A stretch of 33,214 nt of DNA from Gammaproteobacteria bacterium (lineage in GTDB: Bacteria > Pseudomonadota > Gammaproteobacteria > Thiomicrospirales > Thiomicrospiraceae), in NCBI GenBank assembly GCA_013153955.1, contig JAADDM010000271.1, positions 1 through 33,214 on the forward strand, read 5' to 3'. Of this stretch, positions 9,352 to 18,757 are shown in pieces; position 1 is the first letter of the stretch, and the number at the start of each line of letters is the position of its first letter. The translations under genes and the position numbers were made by a program. The notes below the pieces were generated by a model, which was not told the DNA's origin, did no database searches, and worked only from the letters and a program-made list of their open reading frames with translations.

Positions 9352-9747
9352 TTATTCGACCCAAACACCGTCTGAGTCAATTCCTACGACAATGCCTGCT
9401 GCTGAACGGGTACCTGCACCATCCGTGGCTGCCAAAGTTTCATCATCAACGATGTAGCACTCCTTGCCAAAGTTGACCTGAGTGATTGAACCGTCGTTTT
9501 TAAACTGAAAGGCACGTTTACGCATAATCGTGATTTCTGTCGCACCATCGATGCCCGACGTGTTATCAACTGCTTCTTCAGCACGGCCTAAATATGTCAA
9601 GCCTGTTGCTGTAGAGCCAGCCTCGGCAAAACCTGTCGCGCTGGCAACAACTAAAGCACCTGCGTGGATGTATGCTCCAGCAGCCATTGCAATCACAATG
9701 GCATTGGCTTTTTGTGAGGCTGTATTTCTATCTTGTGTTAAAGCCAT
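9352..9747 (-). CDS. Head decoration/structural protein (DUF2190-like position)
   Basis: 131 aa, Ala/Gly-rich (MALTQDRNTASQKANAIVIAMAAGAYIHAGALVVASATGFAEAGS), between protease and major capsid. Confidence 0.55.
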   Translation of the reverse strand: MALTQDRNTASQKANAIVIAMAAGAYIHAGALVVASATGFAEAGSTATGLTYLGRAEEAVDNTSGIDGATEITIMRKRAFQFKNDGSITQVNFGKECYIVDDETLAATDGAGTRSAAGIVVGIDSDGVWVE

Positions 9748-9793
9748 CTTGTTCTCCTTAGATGAGGTTTTTAATTAAAGTATCAAACTCTGT

Positions 9794-10876
9794 TTAAGCG
9801 CTTACTTGATGATCTTCATCTGAAAAGCCAAATGAAGCTCGAATCTGCTTTTGATCTGCTGTAAGTGCTGCGACATGTGATTTAGGGGCAGGGTCATCAC
9901 CTGATGACTGTTGAGTACCTAATGCACTGATTGGTGTAGCATTTTCGATAAAGTTTGTCAGTGCTGCCATATCACTATTACCTAAGCTGGTTGCCCATGC
10001 TTGTTGCGCTGGCAAAAGATGGCCAGATGCCAAAGCATTATCAACGGTCGTTGTTACAGATGATGACGCCTGCTTATTTGTTAGCGCTACAACTTGTGCT
10101 TGCAACTCGGCTACCATTGAAACTGGTGCATATTCAGAAGGGTCAGGAGTAGATACTGCTTCAACTTTAGCTGTTAAAGCAACAATGGACGCTTGCGCTT
10201 CTGTATTCGCAGATTGAAGAGCCGTTAAAGCCGCAAGCGCTTCTTCTTCGGTTGTGTTTTCGGGCATGTTTAGCGCAATGAGCAGTGTCTTCAAGTCCAT
10301 TGGATTGTCCTCAGGTTGATTAGATTGATTGGTAAGCTGCTGAAAGTTTTCGAGCGTTAATTTGGCAAGGTTCTCCATGCCATCTATCGCTGGATGGTTT
10401 GTGATTGCAGCCATAATAATGTCAAGTACGTGCCCAGTTTTAGGGTCGTAAATCATGACGGGAGAGATGTAGCGGTATTCGCCATCCAAAATCATGCGTT
10501 CGGCAGTAGGTGTCCAGGTGACATTAGTCGCCCACAGACCTGATTCACGCCATTGCAATTTTGAAAACCAACCCGCAGCAGGGGCCGGTTGGCCGTTTTG
10601 TTCTTTTAAGAGAGTTTGGTGTTCGTAATCGATGACTCGATCATTTGAGTAACTCGTGTATTCAATGAGCTTTTTAGCAATAGACTCATCGATAAACCAG
10701 CCGTCCGTTAGGTCAACAGGGCGGCCATCTTTGGCTTTAAAGAAACCAACAGGGGTCAGTTGGATTTCGTTTGGGGCTTTTTGGTTTTCAACAATTAAGT
10801 TGATAGATAGCGCAGCGACCGCAACAGGTTGCGATGGGCTAGATGTTTTGGAATATTGGGGTGTTTTTGTTTTCAT
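9794..10876 (-). CDS. Mu gpI-like prohead protease/scaffold
   Basis: 360 aa; IQLTPVGFFKAKDGRPVDLTDGWFIDE...VIDYEHQTLLKEQNGQPAPAAGWFSKL...GEYRYISPVMIYDPKTGHVLDIIMAAITNHPAIDGM is characteristic of the Mu I protease family; Gln/Ala-rich C-terminal scaffold region. Confidence 0.92.
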   Translation of the reverse strand: MKTKTPQYSKTSSPSQPVAVAALSINLIVENQKAPNEIQLTPVGFFKAKDGRPVDLTDGWFIDESIAKKLIEYTSYSNDRVIDYEHQTLLKEQNGQPAPAAGWFSKLQWRESGLWATNVTWTPTAERMILDGEYRYISPVMIYDPKTGHVLDIIMAAITNHPAIDGMENLAKLTLENFQQLTNQSNQPEDNPMDLKTLLIALNMPENTTEEEALAALTALQSANTEAQASIVALTAKVEAVSTPDPSEYAPVSMVAELQAQVVALTNKQASSSVTTTVDNALASGHLLPAQQAWATSLGNSDMAALTNFIENATPISALGTQQSSGDDPAPKSHVAALTADQKQIRASFGFSDEDHQVSA

Positions 10877-10896
10877 GCCTCAAGTGTAGAGGCATG
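10874..10896 (-). promoter_or_regulatory. Perfect hairpin enclosing the protease start codon
   Basis: Minus strand CATGCCTC TACACTT GAGGCATG: 8-bp perfect stem whose 3' arm ends in the AUG of the 9794-10876 ORF. Confidence 0.5.
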
Positions 10897-10929
10897 GTGA
10901 TTAGAGGTGATTTCAAGCGTTTGAGAAGG
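10883..10929 (-). promoter_or_regulatory. Putative activator-dependent late promoter, copy 2 (protease/capsid block)
   Basis: CCTTCTCAAACGCTTGAAA (plus 10911-10929), 22 nt, TACACT (plus 10883-10888), then 6 nt to ATG 10876. Confidence 0.75.
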
Positions 10930-10931
10930 TT

Positions 10932-12956
10932 TTAGCTTGCTTCTTCAAGATCATCTATCTGCACTGATTCTGTGTACTGAGCATATTTTTCTTTTAAAAA
11001 ACGCAGACTATCTTCTTGTGAGGCATTTATATCTAGATGTTTTTTAAGAAAATCAAGGCGATGACTGGCTTGAGCAAAAAGCATTGACCATGTTACAGCT
11101 TTTATTTTATATGACATGTTTCCAACTGTATTTTGTTCAATTAAGCCTGAGCTATCATTTTTCAACTTTGATCTAACAAAGTTGTCTGAAGCGTAATCAT
11201 CACCAATAATCCAAAATTCCCAAGTACTTTTTACAGTTTTAAACCTAGGATCGTTAACTATCGCGATTTGATAATCCTCGACTTGTCTGTATTGTTTTTG
11301 TCCGATATGTTCTGTAGGCCTTTTTAGCTCTATCACAAGATAGCTGATTTCATCAGGTTTAGAATTCCCTAAAGATCTTGTTAACATTAAATCAACAATA
11401 CCGTTAGTGCCATCAATTCTTTTAACTGGTTTATCAATAACAACATCAGTTATATTTCTACTTTTAAGGTGTCCTTCCAACACTTTTGTGAGTGATTGAT
11501 CATTAACCGTAAGAGTAAACTGTTCGCCGAAAATCCAAGTATTGTCGGCCAAAATTTTGTGAAGTTGTGATCTCTCTTTGATGTGTTTGGCAATATCTTT
11601 ATCGTAAATTAACTCTTTAAGGGCAGTAATAAATTTAATTCGATCTGAAACTTCCTTAGAGGTCTTAATCATATTAGACAGAGATGATTCTTCTAGCAGT
11701 TGTGCTAGTTCTTTTTGTTGGTTTTCAGGTAAATCTAGAACTTCCTTGAAAATTCGTTTTAGTGTTGTGTCACCGCTTTCAATTGCTTGTCTAAGCATGT
11801 GCAATTGAAATTTTTTAGTTTTAGGGGCCTCGTCATTAAAACCTGGCAAACTTTCTGTAACGGTAATGGCAAGAATATCAAATAACTCTTGCTCTGCTTT
11901 TTCGACAGGGGCTAGGCCTTCATGAGTTTTTAATATCTCATCTGCGGAATAGGGATATATACCTGCACTGCGCCAATCTTCAAAAATAGTCTTGTGGTCT
12001 TCCAGTTTTCTCTGCTTAAAATGTTCTTTAAGAGTCTTGATTGCCTCTTCAATATTTCTATTCACGTCATTACTTAGCCCACTTAGGCTGAGTAAGTTTT
12101 GATGGTTTAAAACTCTAAATAGATCAGATGAAAGGTAGGCTGTATAGGAATAATCACCGATACTTCTAATCTGCTTATCATATTCTTGAAGTGGTACTTC
12201 GTCTTTGGAGCAAAGCCATACTTCTTTATGGCTACCAATTTCGGCAGCCCATTCAACTATTTTTAGTGACAAGGGATATTTTGAACCTTCATATTCGATA
12301 TCATCTAACTCGATATCTATTTCGTCTGCTATATATAGTGACGGGTCTATACGAGTGCCATTAATGGTTAAGTTGATATCAGAATGGTTCTTTAGATAGA
12401 GAGAGAAAACAGGAGCAATTTTTTGAATCAATTTTGTAGGGTCTTCTAGGAATTCAAACTGTTTGAATAACTCATCCACCACAACAGTGACGCCAGTTGG
12501 TGAGCTTTTTTTATTATGTTCATCAAACTCAAAGTCAGTTGGGTTGTCGGCTTTTCCAGAGATTTTAAATGAGAATGTATCATCAGATTTATCTTTGTAA
12601 GTTGACGTCCAATTCATTACTCGCCCTAAAGCATAACCTTTAAACCTTCCATGTCCTTCACTGCCATGTAACTTTCTACCTAAGAGAGTGGTGTGTGTGT
12701 TTTTTTTCCAAGATGCACCTAGGTTTCCAAAAAGAAGTTCTTTTTTGCCCCAATTGATCCCTGTTCCATTATCTGTAATGACAATTTTTTTATCGCCAGG
12801 TAAAAGACCTGATGATGGAAATGTAACAGTAACAATTTTTGAATCAGCATCAAGAGCATTCCAAATCATCTCACAGATGGCTTTATCAGGCTGTGCACGC
12901 TTGATTTTATTCATATAGTCATTAGTGATTTGTACTTTTACGATATTTGAAGTCAT
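10932..12956 (-). CDS. GHKL-type ATPase fused to a C-terminal PD-(D/E)XK-like nuclease domain; probable cargo/defence gene
   Basis: 674 aa. N-box CEMIWNALDADS, G1 ITDNGTGI, G2 GSEGHGRFKGYALG (HSP90/MutL/MORC-like ATPase fold). C-terminal GIVDLMLTRSLGNSKPDEISYLVIELKRP fits D-(X)n-(E)XK nuclease core. Not part of the Mu core gene set. Confidence 0.8.
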   Translation of the reverse strand: MTSNIVKVQITNDYMNKIKRAQPDKAICEMIWNALDADSKIVTVTFPSSGLLPGDKKIVITDNGTGINWGKKELLFGNLGASWKKNTHTTLLGRKLHGSEGHGRFKGYALGRVMNWTSTYKDKSDDTFSFKISGKADNPTDFEFDEHNKKSSPTGVTVVVDELFKQFEFLEDPTKLIQKIAPVFSLYLKNHSDINLTINGTRIDPSLYIADEIDIELDDIEYEGSKYPLSLKIVEWAAEIGSHKEVWLCSKDEVPLQEYDKQIRSIGDYSYTAYLSSDLFRVLNHQNLLSLSGLSNDVNRNIEEAIKTLKEHFKQRKLEDHKTIFEDWRSAGIYPYSADEILKTHEGLAPVEKAEQELFDILAITVTESLPGFNDEAPKTKKFQLHMLRQAIESGDTTLKRIFKEVLDLPENQQKELAQLLEESSLSNMIKTSKEVSDRIKFITALKELIYDKDIAKHIKERSQLHKILADNTWIFGEQFTLTVNDQSLTKVLEGHLKSRNITDVVIDKPVKRIDGTNGIVDLMLTRSLGNSKPDEISYLVIELKRPTEHIGQKQYRQVEDYQIAIVNDPRFKTVKSTWEFWIIGDDYASDNFVRSKLKNDSSGLIEQNTVGNMSYKIKAVTWSMLFAQASHRLDFLKKHLDINASQEDSLRFLKEKYAQYTESVQIDDLEEAS

Positions 12957-13137
12957 TTAAAAATCTGCCTTAGCGTTTGATATTGGTAATACTACTGCAT
13001 TATCAGCCCAACCTCTACTCAATAGATGCGCTAAACACCGTTTAAATTTTCCAGTAAACGTTTAAGTCTTTTTAATCTATGGCAATGTATAGGTTCTGCA
13101 CTAAAGCCGCTGTATGGGCTTTATTTTCGTAGTAGGT

Positions 13138-13593
13138 TTAATCAAATGCAAGGGACAAATGATCTGCAACTATGTCGAGTATATCTGTTTCATCTTTTGG
13201 CGTCAGACCAAGAAAAGGTCGAGATGGGATGCCGCTTGGTTTGTTGAAACTTCCTGCGTCTGAACCAAACTGATGGATGGCTGCATATTTACGATCGGAA
13301 CCAAACTCCAAACCTTTCCCTCCATTGACGAGTTGGTAGGTTAATTCTCGAAATAAATCACCTGATTCAATAAGCACATTATCTTTGTTTCGTTTTTTAC
13401 GTTTAACGGTTAGATATTTTAGTGGGGTGAACTTTTGACCATGTATATCATTGCCTGCTGTTAACCTATCGCGAGTATTATTGAGCAGAATCTCTCCCAT
13501 ATCTAAAAACACAGGCTCTAAACTTGTAGTAAGCTGGTTTAATTCACTAAAGGCTTGTGTAACTTGTGTTAAATCTACCTTTACGCCGGCCAT
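13138..13593 (-). CDS. Phage virion morphogenesis protein (Mu gpG-like)
   Basis: 151 aa; ILLNNTRDRLTAGNDIHGQKFTPLKYLTVKRKKRNKDNVLIESGDLFRELTYQ...GSDRKYAAIHQFG is characteristic of this family. Confidence 0.92.
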   Translation of the reverse strand: MAGVKVDLTQVTQAFSELNQLTTSLEPVFLDMGEILLNNTRDRLTAGNDIHGQKFTPLKYLTVKRKKRNKDNVLIESGDLFRELTYQLVNGGKGLEFGSDRKYAAIHQFGSDAGSFNKPSGIPSRPFLGLTPKDETDILDIVADHLSLAFD

Positions 13594-13713
13594 TTGTTTT
13601 CCTTTTACTTATGTATTAAAATGGAGTTCTTGGGTTGATTAGCTGAAGCACACTTCAATAGCTATGAAAACTTGCCCGCGCTGTGTGTAGCGAGTGAGGG
13701 CTTTCTATTTCGT

Positions 13714-14946
13714 CTACTCTTCTTCTACAATCTTCCCGTATATCAACTTTCCATTTCTCTGACGATTTATATACTTTAAATCTGATGTTGGAATCATTGT
13801 CCAAGATTCTAAAATACCTTTATTTGCTTGTGCGCTGATAAGTAGAACTTTACCTCGGCCGATATCAAATGCTTTAACAATTCTGGTGCGTAGCGCGACT
13901 TTACCTGTCGCTTGATGTTCGTCAAAGTTCATCCATACTTCAAATGGGTCCTCTAAGGTATCTAGTAAAAGTGGTAAATAAATAGATCTATTAGGATCTA
14001 AATGTTCCGCTAAACTTTGTGCATTGACCAAAACCGGCAGGCCTTTTACATCAATAATTCTTTCAGTAGCACCTAATTGAGATTCAATTAATAGCGCCAT
14101 TTCAGCCACTGTTAGTCCCTTATCGGTTAATGACTGCTTGGGTTGAGCAAGTGGCAATTTTCTTGGACGACCTAATTGTTGGTAATCATGTTTAATAATG
14201 GATTGCCAAACCTTTGCGCCTGATGCTTTAAAATCGGCCATAGCTGTTTCGCTAAGCTGCTGACCCCATGCTGCTTTTCCAGGATTGTAAGCAAAACCAG
14301 CATCAACTCCGTCTGTGACTTGTATGACTCTTGGATTGGTGGTCACCCCAATCGTTTTATCTGTCCACTCTACTTTTGGAGAGTTTGCCAAGGTTAGGCC
14401 TTGAGCATCCAGTTCTCGCTGTGAGAGAGTTTTAGCGTAACATTGACAACCCCAACCATTGGGCGGGTAATGCGTATTCCACCAAGGATCATCTACAGAC
14501 AACACCATACCGTGCCAACCTAAGTGCTGAGGGCGTGCGTTTTCGACTGCAATAGAGTGCTGATATTGCAAGTATGGGCGAGTTCGTTTGACAGCTTGCA
14601 TTTGCTGGTAACGGCCTGCGGCGTAGGCCATTCTTGTATTTGTTTCGTAGATTATTCTTGAGCGCCAATTTCGACCTCCGTTATAACTCCAACCATGTTT
14701 TTTGACAGTTGCATCAAAGTCTTTTCTAAAGTCTTCAAGCGTGCTGCCACCTTCAACAGCTTTGAGTACTGCCGATTGAAAGTCTGCTAATATTTCATCT
14801 TGTATTGCACCAGCAACCACAAATGCTTTTGCATGCTGTACTTGCCAAATATCCGCATAAGTTTCTGTAGGAAGGGCGAGTTTATTTTTAACAAAGTCAA
14901 TTTTTTGCTTAAAAATGATTGAACCGTACTGTGTTTTACTTGCCAT
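13714..14946 (-). CDS. Phage head morphogenesis protein (Mu gp30/F-like)
   Basis: 410 aa; RSRIIYETNTRMAYAAGRYQQMQAVKRTRPYLQYQHSIAVENARPQHLGWHGMVLSVDDPWWNTHYPPNGWGCQCYAKTLS is the diagnostic minor head protein signature. Confidence 0.95.
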   Translation of the reverse strand: MASKTQYGSIIFKQKIDFVKNKLALPTETYADIWQVQHAKAFVVAGAIQDEILADFQSAVLKAVEGGSTLEDFRKDFDATVKKHGWSYNGGRNWRSRIIYETNTRMAYAAGRYQQMQAVKRTRPYLQYQHSIAVENARPQHLGWHGMVLSVDDPWWNTHYPPNGWGCQCYAKTLSQRELDAQGLTLANSPKVEWTDKTIGVTTNPRVIQVTDGVDAGFAYNPGKAAWGQQLSETAMADFKASGAKVWQSIIKHDYQQLGRPRKLPLAQPKQSLTDKGLTVAEMALLIESQLGATERIIDVKGLPVLVNAQSLAEHLDPNRSIYLPLLLDTLEDPFEVWMNFDEHQATGKVALRTRIVKAFDIGRGKVLLISAQANKGILESWTMIPTSDLKYINRQRNGKLIYGKIVEEE

Positions 14947-14969
14947 GTTAAAGCCTTGTTAAATCTAAT

Positions 14970-16601
14970 TTAAAGCACATTTAAGGCTTCATCTAATACG
15001 TCGCTTCGACCTTGTAACTCTGCTAATACCATCGCTTGTTCAATTAACTCAGCTTGCTTTGACTTGTTTTGGCCAGCGAGTGCTAACAGGTCATTCTTTA
15101 GCTGTTCAAAGCTCTCTGCCTTATTGACTAAATCCCGAATTTTATCAACAAACTCTGTTTGTGGGTTATCACTCTCGACCTGTAATTGATGAGAGATAAT
15201 ATCTGATGGGGTTTTCTGAACAGGATCTTCTACAGTCGTCTCTGCGGTTAATACAGCAACTGACTGACAACCTGAACAACTACAGCCTTGATGGTGTTTT
15301 TCAGCGGTTAAAGTGGCAGTATCAGCCCCGACAATCGGCTTTAGAATGTCACTCTCATCTTCAGGCAATGGGATTTGTGTGCTTTCATGTAGCCATTTTC
15401 GTGAAATTTTCATACCGCTTTTCTGTAACCCAGGTAAGGCTTCAGACAGCAACTTAATATCCCCAGCTTCAGCTGTGTTAAAAACAAATTTAGGACAACG
15501 GTGAAAGCTACTGATGCCATTTAAGTTAAATACGACCATAGGCCACAGAAGGTCGCGAGTAAGTGTGTTGGCGATCTGGCGTAAGTCTGCATCACGAATA
15601 TCGTGTCGCACTTCATTGTGAACATTGCCCAATGCGTTGGTGCTACTAGTACCATCGGCCTGACTCGTTAGCGTCGCTCCTAAGATTGCTTTTGAAACGG
15701 TTTTTTCTGCCCAAGCCACCATTGCTAAAAATGGGTCGGCTTGGCCTTTAGCAGCTTCTTTAAAGTCTAGGGTCATACTCTCAGGAATAATCCCAGCGGC
15801 ATTGTGACCAATCTCTACAACGGCTTGTAGTAGTCGTCCTTTCTCTTGCTCAGTTGCACCAGACGGGTATTTCCCTAAACGCAGCGGCAAGCCATAAATC
15901 TCTAAAAACTCGGCTAGATCGCGAAGAGAATAGTTTTTAAATAGATATGGCCAGGCTAAGGTTCGTACTAGGCCAGAGCGCCCTAAATAACCGCTCTTTG
16001 ATTTATGGTGGTGCATAATCCACCCACCAGCCCAGAGGGCTTGTCCTTGACCTGTATCGTCTATTAGTTGCAACTTATTACGATCATCATTAGCTGTCGT
16101 GAACCAGGACGCAGGCACATGCTCAATCGCAATAGGCATTTGCATTTTTTCGACAAGTTGCCACTTTATTGTTTGAGCACTATAGCCTTTTAAAATGCCG
16201 TCAGACATATCAAGAATAACCTCGGCCATGTCAATATTTGCTAGACGCTCAGTTAAAACTTCTGCGGCCTTTTTCTCAACGATATTCGCATTGTATGGAG
16301 GTTCAATTTGCCATTTCACTGTTGTAAGGGCTAACTTACGCTTTTGCATCTCTGCAAATAGGTGTCCATCTTTTTCTTCCATATCGGCTGCAAGCTCGGC
16401 TTGATCAGTCAATTGGTGTCGTTCTGCATCTTGTAATATATTGGCAAGCCTATAGGGTGTCAGACCACTAGACGGGTGCTGGTCGAAACGCTGATGCAAA
16501 CTACCGAGCTTGGCGCTATCAATTTGAGTTTCTTGAACAGCTAATGGCTCAAAGGGCAGGCCTGTTCTTGGGTCGAGTATTTTAGTCATCTTATTTACCA
16601 T
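14970..16601 (-). CDS. Portal protein (Mu gp29-like, DUF935)
   Basis: 543 aa; LTPYRLANILQDAERHQLTDQAELAADMEEKDGHLFAEMQKRKLALTTVKWQIEPP matches DUF935 portal proteins. Includes a CSCSGC cysteine cluster near residue 425. Confidence 0.95.
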   Translation of the reverse strand: MVNKMTKILDPRTGLPFEPLAVQETQIDSAKLGSLHQRFDQHPSSGLTPYRLANILQDAERHQLTDQAELAADMEEKDGHLFAEMQKRKLALTTVKWQIEPPYNANIVEKKAAEVLTERLANIDMAEVILDMSDGILKGYSAQTIKWQLVEKMQMPIAIEHVPASWFTTANDDRNKLQLIDDTGQGQALWAGGWIMHHHKSKSGYLGRSGLVRTLAWPYLFKNYSLRDLAEFLEIYGLPLRLGKYPSGATEQEKGRLLQAVVEIGHNAAGIIPESMTLDFKEAAKGQADPFLAMVAWAEKTVSKAILGATLTSQADGTSSTNALGNVHNEVRHDIRDADLRQIANTLTRDLLWPMVVFNLNGISSFHRCPKFVFNTAEAGDIKLLSEALPGLQKSGMKISRKWLHESTQIPLPEDESDILKPIVGADTATLTAEKHHQGCSCSGCQSVAVLTAETTVEDPVQKTPSDIISHQLQVESDNPQTEFVDKIRDLVNKAESFEQLKNDLLALAGQNKSKQAELIEQAMVLAELQGRSDVLDEALNVL

Positions 16602-18154
16602 GCACCTTGTTTGCTAAAGTGGTTATTGTTTTCAGTGCTCAAGCCCATGTCACGAGTGAGTCGATTGTCGTTTAAATTCTTGGGAACAGCTGTCCAATCG
16701 GCTTCCCAGAAATCCTGAGTACTTGCGCTGTACCCGAGGGCGATAGCGATAGCCGCATCACCGTGTCGGCCTTTTTGTGTTTGCCCATCGGGTACTTTTG
16801 GAATACCTTTAACCAGCTGAATAGCACGTAGATCATTAAGAACATCCGCATCTTTGGGGATGGATATTTCATCATCATCAAAGGCTGATTTCATCTTTGG
16901 CATATTGTCCAAGTACCATCTTTGAGAGAGCATGACCTCTTGAATTCGACCAGAACCATATTTAAACTTAGCCTGTTCTGCCATATATTGGCCGTTACCA
17001 CGCGCATCTAAAGCACCGCCGATTAATCTAGGTAGGCGGTCGACAATGTAGTTAAGTATTTGCTCTTGAGAAGTAAACGGCATGTTTTTCAGTTCAACCA
17101 AAAACGGCACTTGACGCTTAAGATTCTGATTGATTGCAACGGGAGCAATGACCGTTAAATCACCTGAACGGGCAAAATCTTCACCAAAAGCGTGTTGCTC
17201 ATCAGGGTTGAGTTTTTGTAGTTCGGGTAGAAGTACTGCTTGACACCAGTCGGCTATTTCGGCTTGACGTAAATGGAGTGGCCAAGTGTTAAATTCAGCA
17301 GAACCCTCGTAACGAATAACTACGCCTTCGACCATTCTGGATTCAATTAAGGCTCGGCTTAGATAAGCACCACCGCCTTTCTTAGGAACGCAGTAGTATT
17401 CTTCTAGGGCATCGTCTTCTGTTGCTGTATCTTTGAGCAGATTGGCTGTCCATTCTTCTTCAGATAGCTGTGACCACTCGATGTTTCTCATTTGGCATAT
17501 ACGTTTGTAAAGCCCTTTCTCACGTGCATCATCTAGCGTAATGCGGTGTACCGAATAACGCTTTTTGCCTGCGCGAGAATCTTGAATGAGTTCATTAAAA
17601 ATACTGTCCCAGCCGTTGTGGGTTGAGATAATACGAACTTTAGCGCCCCACATAGTGAGTGCTAGGGCGGCTTTAAGTACTTCGGCAAGGCGTTCGTGAA
17701 AGGCCGCTTCATCAATGGTGACATTCCCTTGGCGACCACGTAGGTTTGACGGATTGGAGCTGAGTGCTTGAATTTTGAAGCCACTGGCAAATTTAATATT
17801 AAAAATGAGAATATCTTTATTCTCATCTATAAATATCTCTTCTTCAATTTTTCCACCTGCTTTATTGAATGCTTTTGCCCACATCGCACAGGCGTCGATA
17901 AACTCAATGGCCATCTCTTTATTGGAACCAATGTAGTAGTGATTGGTACCGCCCGCAGATTTTTTTGAACTTGCGGTTAAAACTGCATCGGCTGCCTCTG
18001 CCCAGGTAAGTCCTGTACGACGTGATTTTTCAGCTATTTTTAGCGGTGAATCGTCTTCAATCCAGTCTTTTTGATAGCTTAGAAGGAGATCATTAGCGTT
18101 GTAACCATCTTCATTTAATACAGATTTAACGCTTAAATCGGTTTCTGTTGACAT
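16595..18154 (-). CDS. Terminase large subunit (Mu gp28-like)
   Basis: 519 aa; LLSYQKDWIEDDSPLKIAEKSRRTGLTWAEAADAVL (Walker A-like), GRQGNVTIDEAAFHE (Walker B), FGEDFARSGDLTVIAPV nuclease core. Confidence 0.95.
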   Translation of the reverse strand: MSTETDLSVKSVLNEDGYNANDLLLSYQKDWIEDDSPLKIAEKSRRTGLTWAEAADAVLTASSKKSAGGTNHYYIGSNKEMAIEFIDACAMWAKAFNKAGGKIEEEIFIDENKDILIFNIKFASGFKIQALSSNPSNLRGRQGNVTIDEAAFHERLAEVLKAALALTMWGAKVRIISTHNGWDSIFNELIQDSRAGKKRYSVHRITLDDAREKGLYKRICQMRNIEWSQLSEEEWTANLLKDTATEDDALEEYYCVPKKGGGAYLSRALIESRMVEGVVIRYEGSAEFNTWPLHLRQAEIADWCQAVLLPELQKLNPDEQHAFGEDFARSGDLTVIAPVAINQNLKRQVPFLVELKNMPFTSQEQILNYIVDRLPRLIGGALDARGNGQYMAEQAKFKYGSGRIQEVMLSQRWYLDNMPKMKSAFDDDEISIPKDADVLNDLRAIQLVKGIPKVPDGQTQKGRHGDAAIAIALGYSASTQDFWEADWTAVPKNLNDNRLTRDMGLSTENNNHFSKQGAW

Positions 18155-18178
18155 GATTCACCTGTGTTTTGCATGGCA

Positions 18179-18757
18179 CTAAGTAGTTTGAATGCCTAAA
18201 ATTTGGTTTTTAATTTCTGTGACCGCTTGCTGGCTTAGTCCATTTGCCTTACCAACGGAGGCTGCGGTTTCAGCAGCAGCTTCTGTTGCACGTGCACGCT
18301 CTTGTTTACGAATCTCTTCATCACGCTTTAGATTGTCTGTAGCAGAGGCTTCTAAACGCTGCACTGCTAAAGCAAGCTGAGAGAGTAGCTTTGGACTGGC
18401 TGGTTCCTCGTTTTCGGCAATACTCATAGTGGTTTCAAAAGCAAGAGTACGGATGATCTCATTCAGCAATTTACCTGTTTCACCTTGCGGCTGAGAGCCA
18501 AGTTTACCTATCCACATCTTTGCCATCTCGCGACTTTGTGTAAGGCGTTCGCCAACTTTTTGCATACGCATTGAGTAGCGATTAACTGCGCTTTTTGACA
18601 CCGACTCATCATGACCCTGCGCCTCTAAAATGGCATTAATTTGCTCAGTGGCCTCTAACTGGGTGATGCGTGGGTCTCGCAGTAAGCTTTGAAGTGCTTC
18701 GAGGATATCTGGAGGGAGTCGTTCAACACTGGATTTACGTGCCACAATAGCCCCCAT
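18179..18757 (-). CDS. Mu gp27-like protein (DUF3486, small terminase position)
   Basis: ARKSSVERLPPDILEALQSLLRDPRITQLEATEQINAILEAQG...KSAVNRYSMRMQKVGERLTQSREMAKMWIGKLG is characteristic of DUF3486. Start adjusted to the internal ATG (MGAIVARKSS). Confidence 0.92.
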   Translation of the reverse strand: MGAIVARKSSVERLPPDILEALQSLLRDPRITQLEATEQINAILEAQGHDESVSKSAVNRYSMRMQKVGERLTQSREMAKMWIGKLGSQPQGETGKLLNEIIRTLAFETTMSIAENEEPASPKLLSQLALAVQRLEASATDNLKRDEEIRKQERARATEAAAETAASVGKANGLSQQAVTEIKNQILGIQTT

